From UBA10649 sp963793105 (GTDB lineage: Bacteria; Actinomycetota; Actinomycetes; S36-B12), in assembly GCA_963793105.1 (NCBI GenBank), contig CAWBZB010000003.1, forward strand, positions 62,001 through 126,000: 64,000 bases of DNA, read 5' to 3'. Positions 34,032 to 43,496 of the stretch are shown piece by piece (the stretch's first letter is position 1; the number at the start of each line of letters is the position of its first letter). The notes beneath the pieces were generated by a model. It made no database searches and was not told where the DNA came from. It saw nothing but the letters and a program-made list of their open reading frames with translations. Made by a program: the position numbers and the translations under genes.

Positions 34032-34934
34032 CTAGGGGACGACTACTCGCAGTGCTTGGATGCCCGGGTAGATCGCGATGAGGACCACGCTGGGAAGGAC
34101 CAGGAAGACGATCGGGACGAGCATGAGGACGTCCTTGCGCCCGGCCAGTTCCAGCAGCCGCCGACGATCGGACGCCCGCGCGTCGGCGGCCTGGGCGCGC
34201 AACACCTCGGCCAGTGGCGTGCCCCGCTCGAGTGCCACCCGGACGCTCTCGGACAGGCGCTGGACGGATGGGACCGCGGTACGCACCGCCAGGGCCAGCA
34301 GTGCCTCGTCGACGCTGCGACCGCTGCGCACCTCGTTGACCGCGAGGGTCACCTCCTCGCCGAGCGGACCGCCCATCGTGGCGGCCGCGGTCTCCAGTGC
34401 CGGGACCGGAGACGCGCCCGCGGCCACGGCCAACGCCAGGAGCTCGGCCAGGGCGGGGAGCTGTGACTCCAGCACGCGCTGGCGCGTGCGCACGGCCCGC
34501 CGCAATGCCGCATCGCATCCGGACCACCCCGCCACGGCGCCACAGCCGACCAGGAGCGCGAGGCCGACCGGGGAGGGGCCGCCCACCCGCAGTGTCAGTC
34601 CGAGGACCAATCCGCCCACCGCGCCCAGCGCCGACCAGACCAGCCGCTCGAGCCGATAGTCGGCCGCAGCCATCGCGCGACCCGCCCTGTGCAGGCGACG
34701 GGCCAGATCGCGGTCGGTCGCGCCATCGACGGCGGAACGGGAGCGCAGGAGCTCCCACGCCAGCAGTGGCGCCTCGGACAGCCCCCCGCGCGCGCGGCCG
34801 GTGGTCGGGACTCCCACGAACGGACCGATGCGATCCGCCACTCGTGGGGCACGGCGCGCCCCCGCCCAGCCCAGCACGAGCAGGACACCGGCCCCGCCGA
34901 GCAGCCCCGCCATCGCGCCGGCGGGCGAGGCCAT
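34032..34934 (-). CDS. tadC: TadC-like type II secretion F-domain protein
   Basis: 300 residues from an ATG overlapping the tadB stop (TGATG). T2SSF domain with LESQLPALAELLALAVAAGASPVPALE and VLMLVPIVFLVLPSVVLIAIYPG at the C-terminus; three to four hydrophobic helices. Forms the inner-membrane platform with TadB. A 53-base gap separates it from the pilin gene, where the pilin's own ribosome site lies. Confidence 0.88.
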   Translation of the reverse strand: MASPAGAMAGLLGGAGVLLVLGWAGARRAPRVADRIGPFVGVPTTGRARGGLSEAPLLAWELLRSRSAVDGATDRDLARRLHRAGRAMAAADYRLERLVWSALGAVGGLVLGLTLRVGGPSPVGLALLVGCGAVAGWSGCDAALRRAVRTRQRVLESQLPALAELLALAVAAGASPVPALETAAATMGGPLGEEVTLAVNEVRSGRSVDEALLALAVRTAVPSVQRLSESVRVALERGTPLAEVLRAQAADARASDRRRLLELAGRKDVLMLVPIVFLVLPSVVLIAIYPGIQALRVVVP

Positions 34935-35800
34935 CACGCCGGCGTCCGCTCGTCCAGCGGCAGCCTGCCGATCCGCATCATCAGCGCGTAGGCCAGGACG
35001 GACATCGCAGCTGCGGCCACGAGGACCCCCGCACCGGCGACTGAAGCAAACGCCCGCACCGCCTCCGGACGTGTGCACAGCAGTGCCAGGGTGAGCCACG
35101 GCGCGGCGACCGCCATCCGCGCAGCCGCGATCGTCCAGCTCTGCCTGGCCTCGATCTCCCCTCGGATACGGGCCTCGTCCCTGAGCATGGCCGCGAGCGT
35201 GCGCAGGACGGTGCCCACTTCCGTGCCTCCGAACTGGGTCGTCATGCGCACGGCAGCGACAACGCGATCGGCCACCGGGTCGGCCAGCCGGTCCTCGAGG
35301 AACCCGAGAGCACCTGCCAGGGATCCTGTCGCCCGGTACTCGACGCTGAAGTCGGTGAAGGCGCCCCGCAAGGGAAGGGGTCCGGACCGGCCGAGGTCTG
35401 CGAGCGCGTCGGGCAGGGACATGCCCGCCCTGACGGCCGACACGAGCGAGTCCACGGCGTCCGGCCAGGCCGCACGCAGGGCACGTCGCCTAGCGGCGAC
35501 TCGACGGCGAAGCAGGATCAGGGGCGCGAACCCGGCTGCGAGTGCCGCGAGGGCGCCGGCCACCGGCACTCCCGTCACCACGAGGGCGGCCAGCGCGGCG
35601 GCCAGGCTCGCCACGAGGCAGGTAGCCACCAGTCCGAACGCCGAGGCGCGCGGCAGATCGGCCGACCTGAGCAGGTGCGTCACCGAGGCGGTCGCACGAA
35701 CTCGGCGCGGTCGGGGCCGCAGCACAGACATCACGATGAGGAGGAGGCCGCACGCCACGAGCAGGCCCAGCACTCCCCCGAGGACGAGTCGGGTGCTCAT
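34934..35800 (-). CDS. tadB: TadB-like type II secretion F-domain protein
   Basis: 288 residues from an ATG overlapping the tadA stop (ATGA, 35797-35800). The N-terminal helix pair is followed by the T2SSF domain (AWPDAVDSLVSAVRAGMSLPDALADL; TTQFGGTEVGTVLRTLAAMLRDEARIRGEIEARQSWT) and two C-terminal helices. Inner-membrane platform of the Flp pilus machine. Confidence 0.88.
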   Translation of the reverse strand: MSTRLVLGGVLGLLVACGLLLIVMSVLRPRPRRVRATASVTHLLRSADLPRASAFGLVATCLVASLAAALAALVVTGVPVAGALAALAAGFAPLILLRRRVAARRRALRAAWPDAVDSLVSAVRAGMSLPDALADLGRSGPLPLRGAFTDFSVEYRATGSLAGALGFLEDRLADPVADRVVAAVRMTTQFGGTEVGTVLRTLAAMLRDEARIRGEIEARQSWTIAAARMAVAAPWLTLALLCTRPEAVRAFASVAGAGVLVAAAAMSVLAYALMMRIGRLPLDERTPA

Positions 35801-37042
35801 GGTCGGCCCGCTTCGCACCAGCGGTCGCCCAGCAGTCGGTCGAGATCGAACCCATGACTCCGGAAGCGCGCCTCATGCGGGGGGAACCCGCCCAGCCGGG
35901 CCAGCGCATCGCCGCGGTCACCGAAGATGTCAGCCATCTCCACCGTGCCGGACTCCACGCGTCCGGACACCGCGGCGATCTCGCGCACCGAGCGTCCGCC
36001 CGAGGGATCCGAGGCGAGATGCACGACGAGATCGACGCAGCCCGCCACGGTCGGCACGACGAAGTCCGCCGAGATGTTCTGCCCGGCGAGCAGCGGCAGC
36101 GTGCACAGCTTCGTGACCGCCTCCCGTGCGCTGTTGGCATGGATGGTGGCCAGCGACGGCATCCCGCTGTTCATCGCGACGAGCAGGTCAAGCGCCTCGG
36201 CCTGCCGCACCTCGCCGACCACGAGCCGCGTGGGGCGCATCCGAAGCGCCTCGCGGATCAGTCGGCGCAGCGGGACCTCGCCCGTGCCCTCCAGGCTCGG
36301 GCTGCGCGTCTGGAGCCCGACGACGTCGGGATGCGCCAGCCGGATCTCAAACACCTCCTCGCACGTGATCACGCGCTCGGTCGACGGGACGCACCCCAGC
36401 AGGGCGTTCAGGAAGGTGGTCTTGCCCGACTGGGTGCCGCCCGCGACCACGATGTTGAGGCCTGAGACCACCGCAGCCTCGAGGAAGCCGGCCGCCTGCC
36501 GTGACAGCATGCCGAGACCCACGAGGTCCTCGACCGACCGCGCCCGGACCACGAAGCGCCGGATGTTGACGGCCCAGTGCTCGCGGGTGATGTCGGGGAT
36601 CGCGACGTGCAGGCGACTGCCGTCCGGCAAGGCTGCGTCGACGAAGGGACTGCTCAGATCGAGCCGACGTCCCGAGAGCCGGAGCATCCGCTCCACCACA
36701 TCGCGAACGCCCGCCTCGTCGAGAACCACCGTCGTGAGCTCGCTGCGGCCGTTCCTGGCGACGAACACCCGTCCGGGGGCGTTGATCCAGATCTCCTCGA
36801 CGTCCGGATCCTCGAAGAACGGCTGGAGCACGCCGTACCCGGCCACCGAATGGAAGGTGGAGCGGGCAAGCTCGCCGAGGATCACCCGCCATCCCGCCTT
36901 CGGACGACAGCCATCCGTCGACCACGTCCGCGACGGCCTCGTCCACGAGGGCCCGCACGGCCTCCGGATCCCGCATCGGATCGATGCCGCGCGCCCGGAC
37001 GGCATCGCGCACCCGCTCCTCGACGACCGCGACCGCATCCAC
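35797..37042 (-). pseudogene. tadA: TadA/CpaF-type pilus ATPase, frameshifted in this sequence
   Basis: Secretion ATPase with Walker A GGTQSGKTTFLNAL, Asp box ITCEEVFEI, Walker B RLVVGEVRQAEALDLL and the TIHANS His box, all in one frame from about 36890 to the stop. The N-terminal 50 residues (VDAVAVVEERVRDAVRARG to VDGWLSSEGG) are in a different frame starting at a GTG near 37042. The frames join at 36891-36900 (GAAGGCGGGATGG on the coding strand): removing one G would give a continuous EGGWRVILGE. So one extra base disrupts the gene, by real mutation or sequencing error. It would power assembly of the pilus encoded downstream. Confidence 0.8.
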
Positions 37043-37164
37043 GGCTGGGACGCTACGTTCACGACCCCCGTCACCGCCATGGTCGATGTGCGGCCTGTGG
37101 ACAACCCGCGACGAGCGTCCGCCGATCCCCTGCTGGAGCATCTCGGCATGGCTATGGTTCAGCA

Positions 37165-40100
37165 ATGGCCGCGGCGGACGAGATGACATGCCAGTCGTGC
37201 GGTCAGGCACTGGCGGCCGGTGCCCGGTTCTGCGAGTCCTGCGGCGTCCCCGACCGCACCCCGTGCCTGCACCTCGTGCGGCGAGGCGCTGAGTCCGCAG
37301 GCGCGGTTCTGCCCGTCATGCGGCGCGCCCGTCGGCCCATCCGACGCCCCGGCGCGGGAGAATCCCGGCACCCCGACTGCTGAACGCCGCATCACCTCCG
37401 TCCTGTTCGGTGACCTGGTCGGGTTCACCCCGCTGTCGGAGAGCCGAGACGCGGAGGACGTACGAGAGCTCCTCTCCCGCTACTTCGCGGAGTGCCGCAC
37501 GATCATTGCCCGCTACGGGGGCACCGTCGAGAAGTTCATCGGCGACGCGGTCATGGCGGTGTGGGGCGTCCCGATCGCCCACGAGGACGACGCCGAACGA
37601 GCCGTGCGCGCGGGCCTCGAGCTCGTGCAGGCCATCGCCGCCATGGGCGAGGACATCGACGTGCCCGGCCTGGCCATGCGGGTCGGCGTCGTGACCGGGG
37701 AGGTGGCCGTCACCGTGGGCGCCACCGCCGAGGGCATGGTCGCCGGGGACGCCGTCAACACGGCCGCGCGGGTCCAATCGACTGCTGCACCCGGACAGGT
37801 GTGGGTCGACGACAGCACCCGCTCCCTGACCATGGTCGCGATCTCGTACGGGGACGAGGGCAGCCACGAGCTCAAGGGCAAGGCCGAGCCCATGCACCTG
37901 TGGCGCGCGCGGGTCGTGATCGCCGAGGTCGGCGGTGGCCAGCGCGTCGACGGTCTCGAGGCGCCGCTCACCGGCAGGGATCGCGACCTGCGGCTGCTCA
38001 AGGAGCTGTTCCACGCCACTGAGGACAGCGGCCAACCGCGCCTCCTGGTCCTCGACGGGGAGCCGGGCATCGGCAAGTCCCGCCTCGCCTGGGAGTTCGA
38101 GAAGTACATCGACGGGCTCACGGCGAATGTCTGGTGGCACCGCGGAAGGTGCCTGTCGTACGGCGACGGCGCGGCGTTCTGGGCGCTCTCGGAGGCGGTG
38201 CGCGGGCGGCTGGGTCTCGTGGAATCGGACACCGGCGCTGTTGTCGGCGAGCGGCTCGAGGCGTGGCTGGCGGACTGTGTCGGCGACGAGGGCGAGCGGG
38301 ACTGGCTGCGGCCGCGCGTGTCCGCGCTCCTGGGCGAGACGTCCGCAGCGACCTTCACTCGCGAGGACCTGTTCTCCGCCTGGACGACCTTCTTCGACCG
38401 GGTCGGCTGCGGGGACCCCGTCGTCCTGGTCATCGACGACGCCCAGTACGCGGACGACGCGCTGCTCGACTTCGTCGACCACCTGCTCGGCACCGCGCGC
38501 TTCGGCATCTTCGTCCTGGCCATCGCCCGCCCCGAGCTGCTGGACCGGCGGCCCGGTCTCGGCGGTCGGCGCACATCGGTGATCCGCCTGAACTCCCTCG
38601 ACGACGCGTCGATGTCCATCCTCGTCGACGGACTCGTGAAGGGCCTGACACCGGAGGCTCGGGACATGCTCGTCGCGCGAGCCGAGGGCATCCCGCTCTT
38701 CGCAGTGGAGACTGTGCGGGCGCTTATCGATCGCGATGCGGTCCTGCCGCGCGACGGGCGGTACGTCGCCGCGGACGGCGTCGACGCGAGCCTCGACTCG
38801 CTCGGCGCGCCGGCCTCGCTCCAGGCGCTGGTGGCGGCGCGGCTCGATGCGCTCACCCCGATGGAGCGACGCGTGGTCGCCGACGCGAGCGTGCTGGGCC
38901 ACTCGTTCACTCGCGACGGCCTCGTCGCCATCGATGCCGACCTCGAGAGCATCGACGATGCCCTGGGCTCGTTGCAGCGGCGTGAGATCTTCGGGGTCGT
39001 TCAGGATCGGCGGTCCGCCGAGCGCGGGCAGTTCACCTTCGTGCAGGGCGTCGTCCGCCAGGTCGCGTACGCCACTCAGTCCAAGCGCGATCGCAAGGCA
39101 CGCCATCTCGCGGCCGCCGCGTACCTCGAGGGACTTGTCGCCGAGAACGAGGACCTGTCGATCGTGGTGGCCCAGCACCTGCTCGACGCCGTGGATGCCA
39201 CGTCGCCGGGCGACGACGACGCCGAGGAACTGACCACCCGGGCGTGTGCGCACCTGGAGCGAGCGGCACAGCGAGCGGCCGCGCTGGCCGCGCCTCTGGA
39301 GGCGGTGCGCCTCTACCGCGCTGCGCTGGAGCGGGCCGATTCCCAGACGGATACGCGGCCGGCTCAACCTGGCTGCGGCACGGGCCGCGCTGCACGGGGG
39401 CGACTACTCCGGAGCCGTGGACCATGCCGCGCGGGCGGCAGAGGCCTTCGACCTGATGGACGACCCGGTCGAGGCGGGCAGTCGCCGTCGGGCTCCAGGC
39501 TGCGAACCTGATCTTCCTGGGCAAGTCAGCCGAGGCCCTCGCCCTCGTACGACCGCGCTGGGATGCCCTACTGCTACGGCCAGGCAGCGACAGAGCCCTG
39601 CTGGAACTTGCCTACCCGATGGCGAACGGGCTGTTCGACATAGGAGAGACGGACGAGGCCTATCGCTTCGCCGAGCGGCGCCTGCTGCTGGCCGAGGCGG
39701 TCGGTGACCTGGAAGCAGTCGCCATGGCCTTGATGATGTTGGGGATTCGATATGGGAACGCCGGCGCGCCGATCACGTCCCGGGGCCTCACCACGCTGGC
39801 CGCGCAGATCGCGAGGGAGAACGACCTCAGCGTCCCGCTCGCCGAGGCCTTGAACAACCTGGCATCGATGCTCACCAGCCGCGACCTGCCCGCCGCGATC
39901 GAGGTCGCCCAGGAGGGGCTCGAGGTGGCCCGGCGGGCGTCAACCGCCGGCCACGTCGACTACACGACGTTGAACTACCTGCTGGCGCTGTGGAGTGCCG
40001 GTCGACTGGCAGAGTTGCAGACCGGCCTCGATGACGCGAAGGACTCGATGACGCTGCCGTCGCTCGCCGCTGCGACCGTCTGCCTGGAGAACCGGATGGC

Positions 40101-40701
40101 CGACGCACTCGGCGAGCCATTGCCGCCCATCGCCGACATGACGGACCTGCAGGGGGAGGGCAACACGGCGATACGCCTCGACATGGAGATCGCCCACGCC
40201 CTGGCCGAAGGCGATGCGCCGCGTGCCGCAGCGCTCGCCGACGAGTGTCTCCCGCACCTCATGGCCCAGATGGGCATCGACGACGACTTCGTGACCCAGT
40301 GGCCGCCGCTGGTGGAGGCCGCCCTTGCAGCAGGAGACGTCGAGATCGCGGAACGCCTGCTGGCCCCGGTGGAGACGGCGCCGGCCAGCATCGTCTCGCC
40401 TGGAGTGCGCGCGCACTGGCTACGGCTGCGCGGCCTGCTCGGCGCGCTGCGCGGGGACGATCCGGAGATCGTCGAGTCGGACCTGCGCGCAGGAATCGCG
40501 GAACTCGATGCGTACGGGGCGCTGGGCTACCGAGCTCGCGCGCAGGAGGACCTCGGACGCTGGCTCATCGCCGAAGGGCGCGGCGCGGAGGCCGACCCGC
40601 AGCTCGACGCCGCCCGAGAGACCTACGTGGAGATCGGCGCGACCGGCTGGCTCGCCCGCCTCGACGCCGCGCTCCCGGCTGCGACCGAGGTCCATCGCTG
40701 A
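37165..40701 (+). pseudogene. Zinc-ribbon - class III adenylyl/guanylyl cyclase - AAA ATPase - TPR-like regulator, with three frameshifts
   Basis: Starts at an ATG with a TATGGT -10 ending six bases upstream, so probably leaderless. Two zinc ribbons open the protein: CQSCGQ...CESCG in the first frame and CTSCGE...CPSCG in the second, with a shift between about 37240 and 37262. The cyclase domain (about 37385-37910) has both metal aspartates (FGDLVGF and GDAVMAVWG) and AGDAVNTAARV. An ATPase follows (P-loop GEPGIGKSRLAWEF, about 38060) and then a long TPR-like helical region. Two more shifts occur near 39350 and 39480, after which the frame continues to 40701. All three look like one extra base. 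Intact homologues make cyclic nucleotide under control of the ATPase/TPR part. Confidence 0.8.
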
Positions 40702-40778
40702 ACCGGAGTTCGAGCAGACCGCCGTAGCGCTGGCACGGCCTTCTTCGTGGTTCTGCCTATCGCTTCGCGCGGTCGCCG

Positions 40779-41375
40779 TCAGCCCGAGTAGTCGAAGCGG
40801 CTCTCGTATGAGCAGCGCGACGTCAGATCCCACTGGAACTGATCCAGATCGACGGTGATCACGTCCGACACCATCTCGGTCCCGGGTTGCTCGTGTCCGG
40901 GAATACCGCACGACACCGGTCCATCGGAGTCGGCGGGCGTCACGGATCGAACCTCGATCCGCTTCTCGACGCCGATCCGCCAGCGGCCCTTCTCGTGCAC
41001 GAGATCGATGTCCGCCTGATGGGTACCGAGCACCTGAGCGATCGAGTTCGCGTACTGACGACTGGTGTCGCCACCCAGACGACCAAGGAAGATGTCGGCC
41101 ACGTCGGCGACCTCGGCCCTGGTCGCCCCGGAGTCGACGACGAGCGAGACGGTCCAGGGCGATCCCGGCTCGTCATCCGAGTAGTGCCCCACCAGCACGG
41201 CCTTGCGGCCAGACAGGTCACGGCCGTCGACATCGCCCTCGGTGATCCACCAGGACAGCACGAAGTCGCACTCGCCGTATGTCGACCGGCCACCTGGACG
41301 ATCCCCCTCGCGTCGACACGGGCACACCACCTGACAGTTGCAGGCCTCGTAGTACGAACCGCTGACGTGCCACAT
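40779..41375 (-). CDS. DUF1326-family protein
   Basis: 198 residues. Opens WHVSGSYYEACNCQVVCPC, the cysteine-rich N-terminus that defines DUF1326, with further Cys in STYGECDFVLSWW. It is cytoplasmic and beta-rich. Nearly always encoded next to DUF2182, as here (12 bases apart), suggesting a joint, possibly metal- or copper-related, membrane function. No enzymatic role is known. Confidence 0.88.
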   Translation of the reverse strand: MWHVSGSYYEACNCQVVCPCRREGDRPGGRSTYGECDFVLSWWITEGDVDGRDLSGRKAVLVGHYSDDEPGSPWTVSLVVDSGATRAEVADVADIFLGRLGGDTSRQYANSIAQVLGTHQADIDLVHEKGRWRIGVEKRIEVRSVTPADSDGPVSCGIPGHEQPGTEMVSDVITVDLDQFQWDLTSRCSYESRFDYSG

Positions 41376-41387
41376 GTCGCTGCCTCC

Positions 41388-42176
41388 TCAGGCCGTTGAC
41401 GAGAACAGGAGCACGGCGACGCCCGCTCCGATGAACGCAACCCCAGCGATGCGAGGCACCGCGGCCGACCGAGTCAACTTCTCCCACGCCACGACACCGG
41501 CGATCGCCAGCACCCACCACAGGTTCATCACCCCGAGGACGAAGAGCAGGAGCATGATCGCCCAGCAGCACGCCAGGCAGCTCCGACCATGGGAAATCCC
41601 CATGCGCACAGCGCCCGCCCGCCCGTCTCGCCACTCCGTGGCAAGGAAGCCCAGTGGTGCTCTGCAGCGACCCAGCATGGTCCGCTTGATGGGCGTCAGT
41701 TCGTAGACGCCCGCGGCCATCAGTGCGAGAGCAGCGGTGACCGGCTGCGTGAGGACCCCCATCGAATCCACGGCGGAGTTGGCGACCAGCCACCACTGCA
41801 GGCCCGTGGCGGCGGCGGCGAACAGGCCCCAGCACAACAGGTAGCCCACGGCGAACGCCGTGACCGACGATCGCCCACTGCCCGCGTCGGCTCGTACCGC
41901 CCGGTCGTAGGCCGCCAGCATGGGGTAGGCCGAGGGCAGCATCATCGCGACCATCATCACGATCCACATGGTCAGCATCAGCACTGCCTGGGCAGGCGAC
42001 CAGGCGGCGCTCATCGGCATCGCCCAGGGCGACCCCATGTCCTGCTGCGCATACGTGATGGCGAGCAGGCCGCCCCAGGCGAGGACGGATGCCACCAGCA
42101 CACCGATGGCGAGCCCCGTCGACGGGCGAGGAATCACTGACGGGTCAGGCGACGACACGCTCTTCCCCACGGACAC
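41388..42176 (-). CDS. DUF2182-family membrane protein
   Basis: 262 residues, about seven transmembrane helices. Diagnostic blocks: MWIVMMVAMMLPSAYPMLAAYDR, GYLLCWGLFAAAATGLQW, YELTPIKRTMLGRCRAPLGF and GRSCLACCWAIMLLLFVLGVMNLWWV. The Met-rich helix and the CLACCW cysteines could bind a metal. Operon partner of the DUF1326 protein. Confidence 0.88.
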   Translation of the reverse strand: MSVGKSVSSPDPSVIPRPSTGLAIGVLVASVLAWGGLLAITYAQQDMGSPWAMPMSAAWSPAQAVLMLTMWIVMMVAMMLPSAYPMLAAYDRAVRADAGSGRSSVTAFAVGYLLCWGLFAAAATGLQWWLVANSAVDSMGVLTQPVTAALALMAAGVYELTPIKRTMLGRCRAPLGFLATEWRDGRAGAVRMGISHGRSCLACCWAIMLLLFVLGVMNLWWVLAIAGVVAWEKLTRSAAVPRIAGVAFIGAGVAVLLFSSTA

Positions 42177-42276
42177 CTCGCCAGTATGTCTGCCCAGTGG
42201 CAGCCTGACCCGCTATTCCCGCCACCTGCTCTGCGAGCACCTCGACGCCCCGGTCACGCCCGGGCGTCGTGCACGA

Positions 42277-43287
42277 TCACTTCAGGCCGAGAAGGGTCAG
42301 AGTGCCGCCCCACAGGCTGGTGACGTAGGCATAGGTGGCACGCGGCCCCACGACGATCCCCTGAGGCACCGGCCCCACCGTCACCTCGTCGACGATCGAG
42401 CCGTTCTTCGTGCTGATCACAGTGACGGTTCCGGGGCCGCCCTTGACGAGGTTCGTGACGAGCAGTTGCGAACCGTTGGGGGTCAACGCGAGCGCGTACG
42501 GCCGGGGACCGCCCACGATGGACTTGATGACGGAACTCGATCCGGTGTCGATGACGGAGATCGTCCGTCCGCCGCGAAGTGACGAGTTCGCTACGAAGGC
42601 GCGGGTGCCCGCAGGGTTGAAGACGACGCCCACCGGACCGCTCTGCACGGGGATCGACGCGATGACCGCCCTCGACGTCGTGCTGATCACCGAAACCGTG
42701 TTCGATCCGGAGTTCGTCACGTACACGCGGTCGTTGGCAGGACTGACGGCCACTCCGGTGGGGTACGCGCCCACCGCGACCTCCGCCACCTCGGAGCGAC
42801 TGGCGGTGTCCACGATCGAGACCGTGTTCGAGCCCCGGTTGGCGACGTACAGGGTGGAGCCGTCCGGACTGATCGCGATGCCATAGCTCGCCGTCCCGGT
42901 GTCCGCCGTGTCCAGGCCGATGTTCACCGTGCCCAGGACGGCCTGCGTGCCTACGGCGCTGACTACCGATACGAAGCCGTCGTAGTTCGCGACGTACACC
43001 AGGGAGCCGTCGGGGCTGAACACCACGCCCGTCGGGGTGCCGCCCACCTGGATCTGCCCGGTCACCACCCGCGTCCTCGGGTTCACCACGGTCACGATGC
43101 CGCTGCTTCCGTCGGCCACGAACGCGGAGATCCCGGCGTTCGGGCTGATGGCAACACCCCACGGATTGAGGCCGACGCTGATCGTCGAGACGACCGAGAT
43201 GTCGTCGTTGGCGGCATGTGCGGTCGCCAACGGGACCACGGCAAGCGAGCCTGCCAACGCGAGCGTGGCGACGATCCGTGACTTCAT
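42277..43287 (-). CDS. Secreted seven-bladed beta-propeller (YncE/YVTN-repeat) protein
   Basis: 336 residues. A Sec signal peptide occupies residues 1-26 (MKSRIVATLALAGSLAVVPLATAHAA). The rest is a series of 40-42-residue YVTN repeats, each with a VYVANYD / LYVANRGSNTVSIVDT / VYVTNSGSNTVSVIST-type core and a PTGVAVSP linker. About seven repeats are present, so a full propeller. Exported scaffold or binding protein with no catalytic motif; ligand unknown. Confidence 0.88.
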   Translation of the reverse strand: MKSRIVATLALAGSLAVVPLATAHAANDDISVVSTISVGLNPWGVAISPNAGISAFVADGSSGIVTVVNPRTRVVTGQIQVGGTPTGVVFSPDGSLVYVANYDGFVSVVSAVGTQAVLGTVNIGLDTADTGTASYGIAISPDGSTLYVANRGSNTVSIVDTASRSEVAEVAVGAYPTGVAVSPANDRVYVTNSGSNTVSVISTTSRAVIASIPVQSGPVGVVFNPAGTRAFVANSSLRGGRTISVIDTGSSSVIKSIVGGPRPYALALTPNGSQLLVTNLVKGGPGTVTVISTKNGSIVDEVTVGPVPQGIVVGPRATYAYVTSLWGGTLTLLGLK

Positions 43288-43408
43288 GGAGCCCCCTGGT
43301 GACCGATGAGGCCGCAAGACTGGCCTCGCTCGACCCGACCAGCGGGAGATTCGCGGGATGTCCCGAACGACGGTGAGGCCCCTTCGTCGTGGCTATCGGT
43401 CGAGGATC

Positions 43409-43496
43409 ATGGCCGCGCCCGGGGAGACCTGCCACGCCTGCGCCGAGCCGCTCACCGCAGGCGCTCGGTTCTGCTCGTCATGCGGGACGCCGACGG
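43409..43496 (+). pseudogene. 5' remnant of a second zinc-ribbon (cyclase-type) regulator
   Basis: From an ATG at 43409 the frame encodes a complete zinc ribbon, CHACAEPLTAGARFCSSCGTP, closely like the start of the cyclase gene at 37165 (CQSCGQALAAGARFCESCG). After about 43496 the frame runs antisense into the end of the M28 peptidase gene and has no homologous continuation. A GGCTATCGGT promoter-like segment upstream resembles the GGCTATGGTT upstream of 37165. So the body of a paralogous gene has been lost by a deletion that also reached the peptidase's 3' end. Confidence 0.6.

Noticed and set aside
37316..39367. A 683-codon open frame on the minus strand opposite the cyclase/ATPase gene
   Set aside because: Opposite strand has class III cyclase and P-loop motifs; this frame has no domain and is a shadow.
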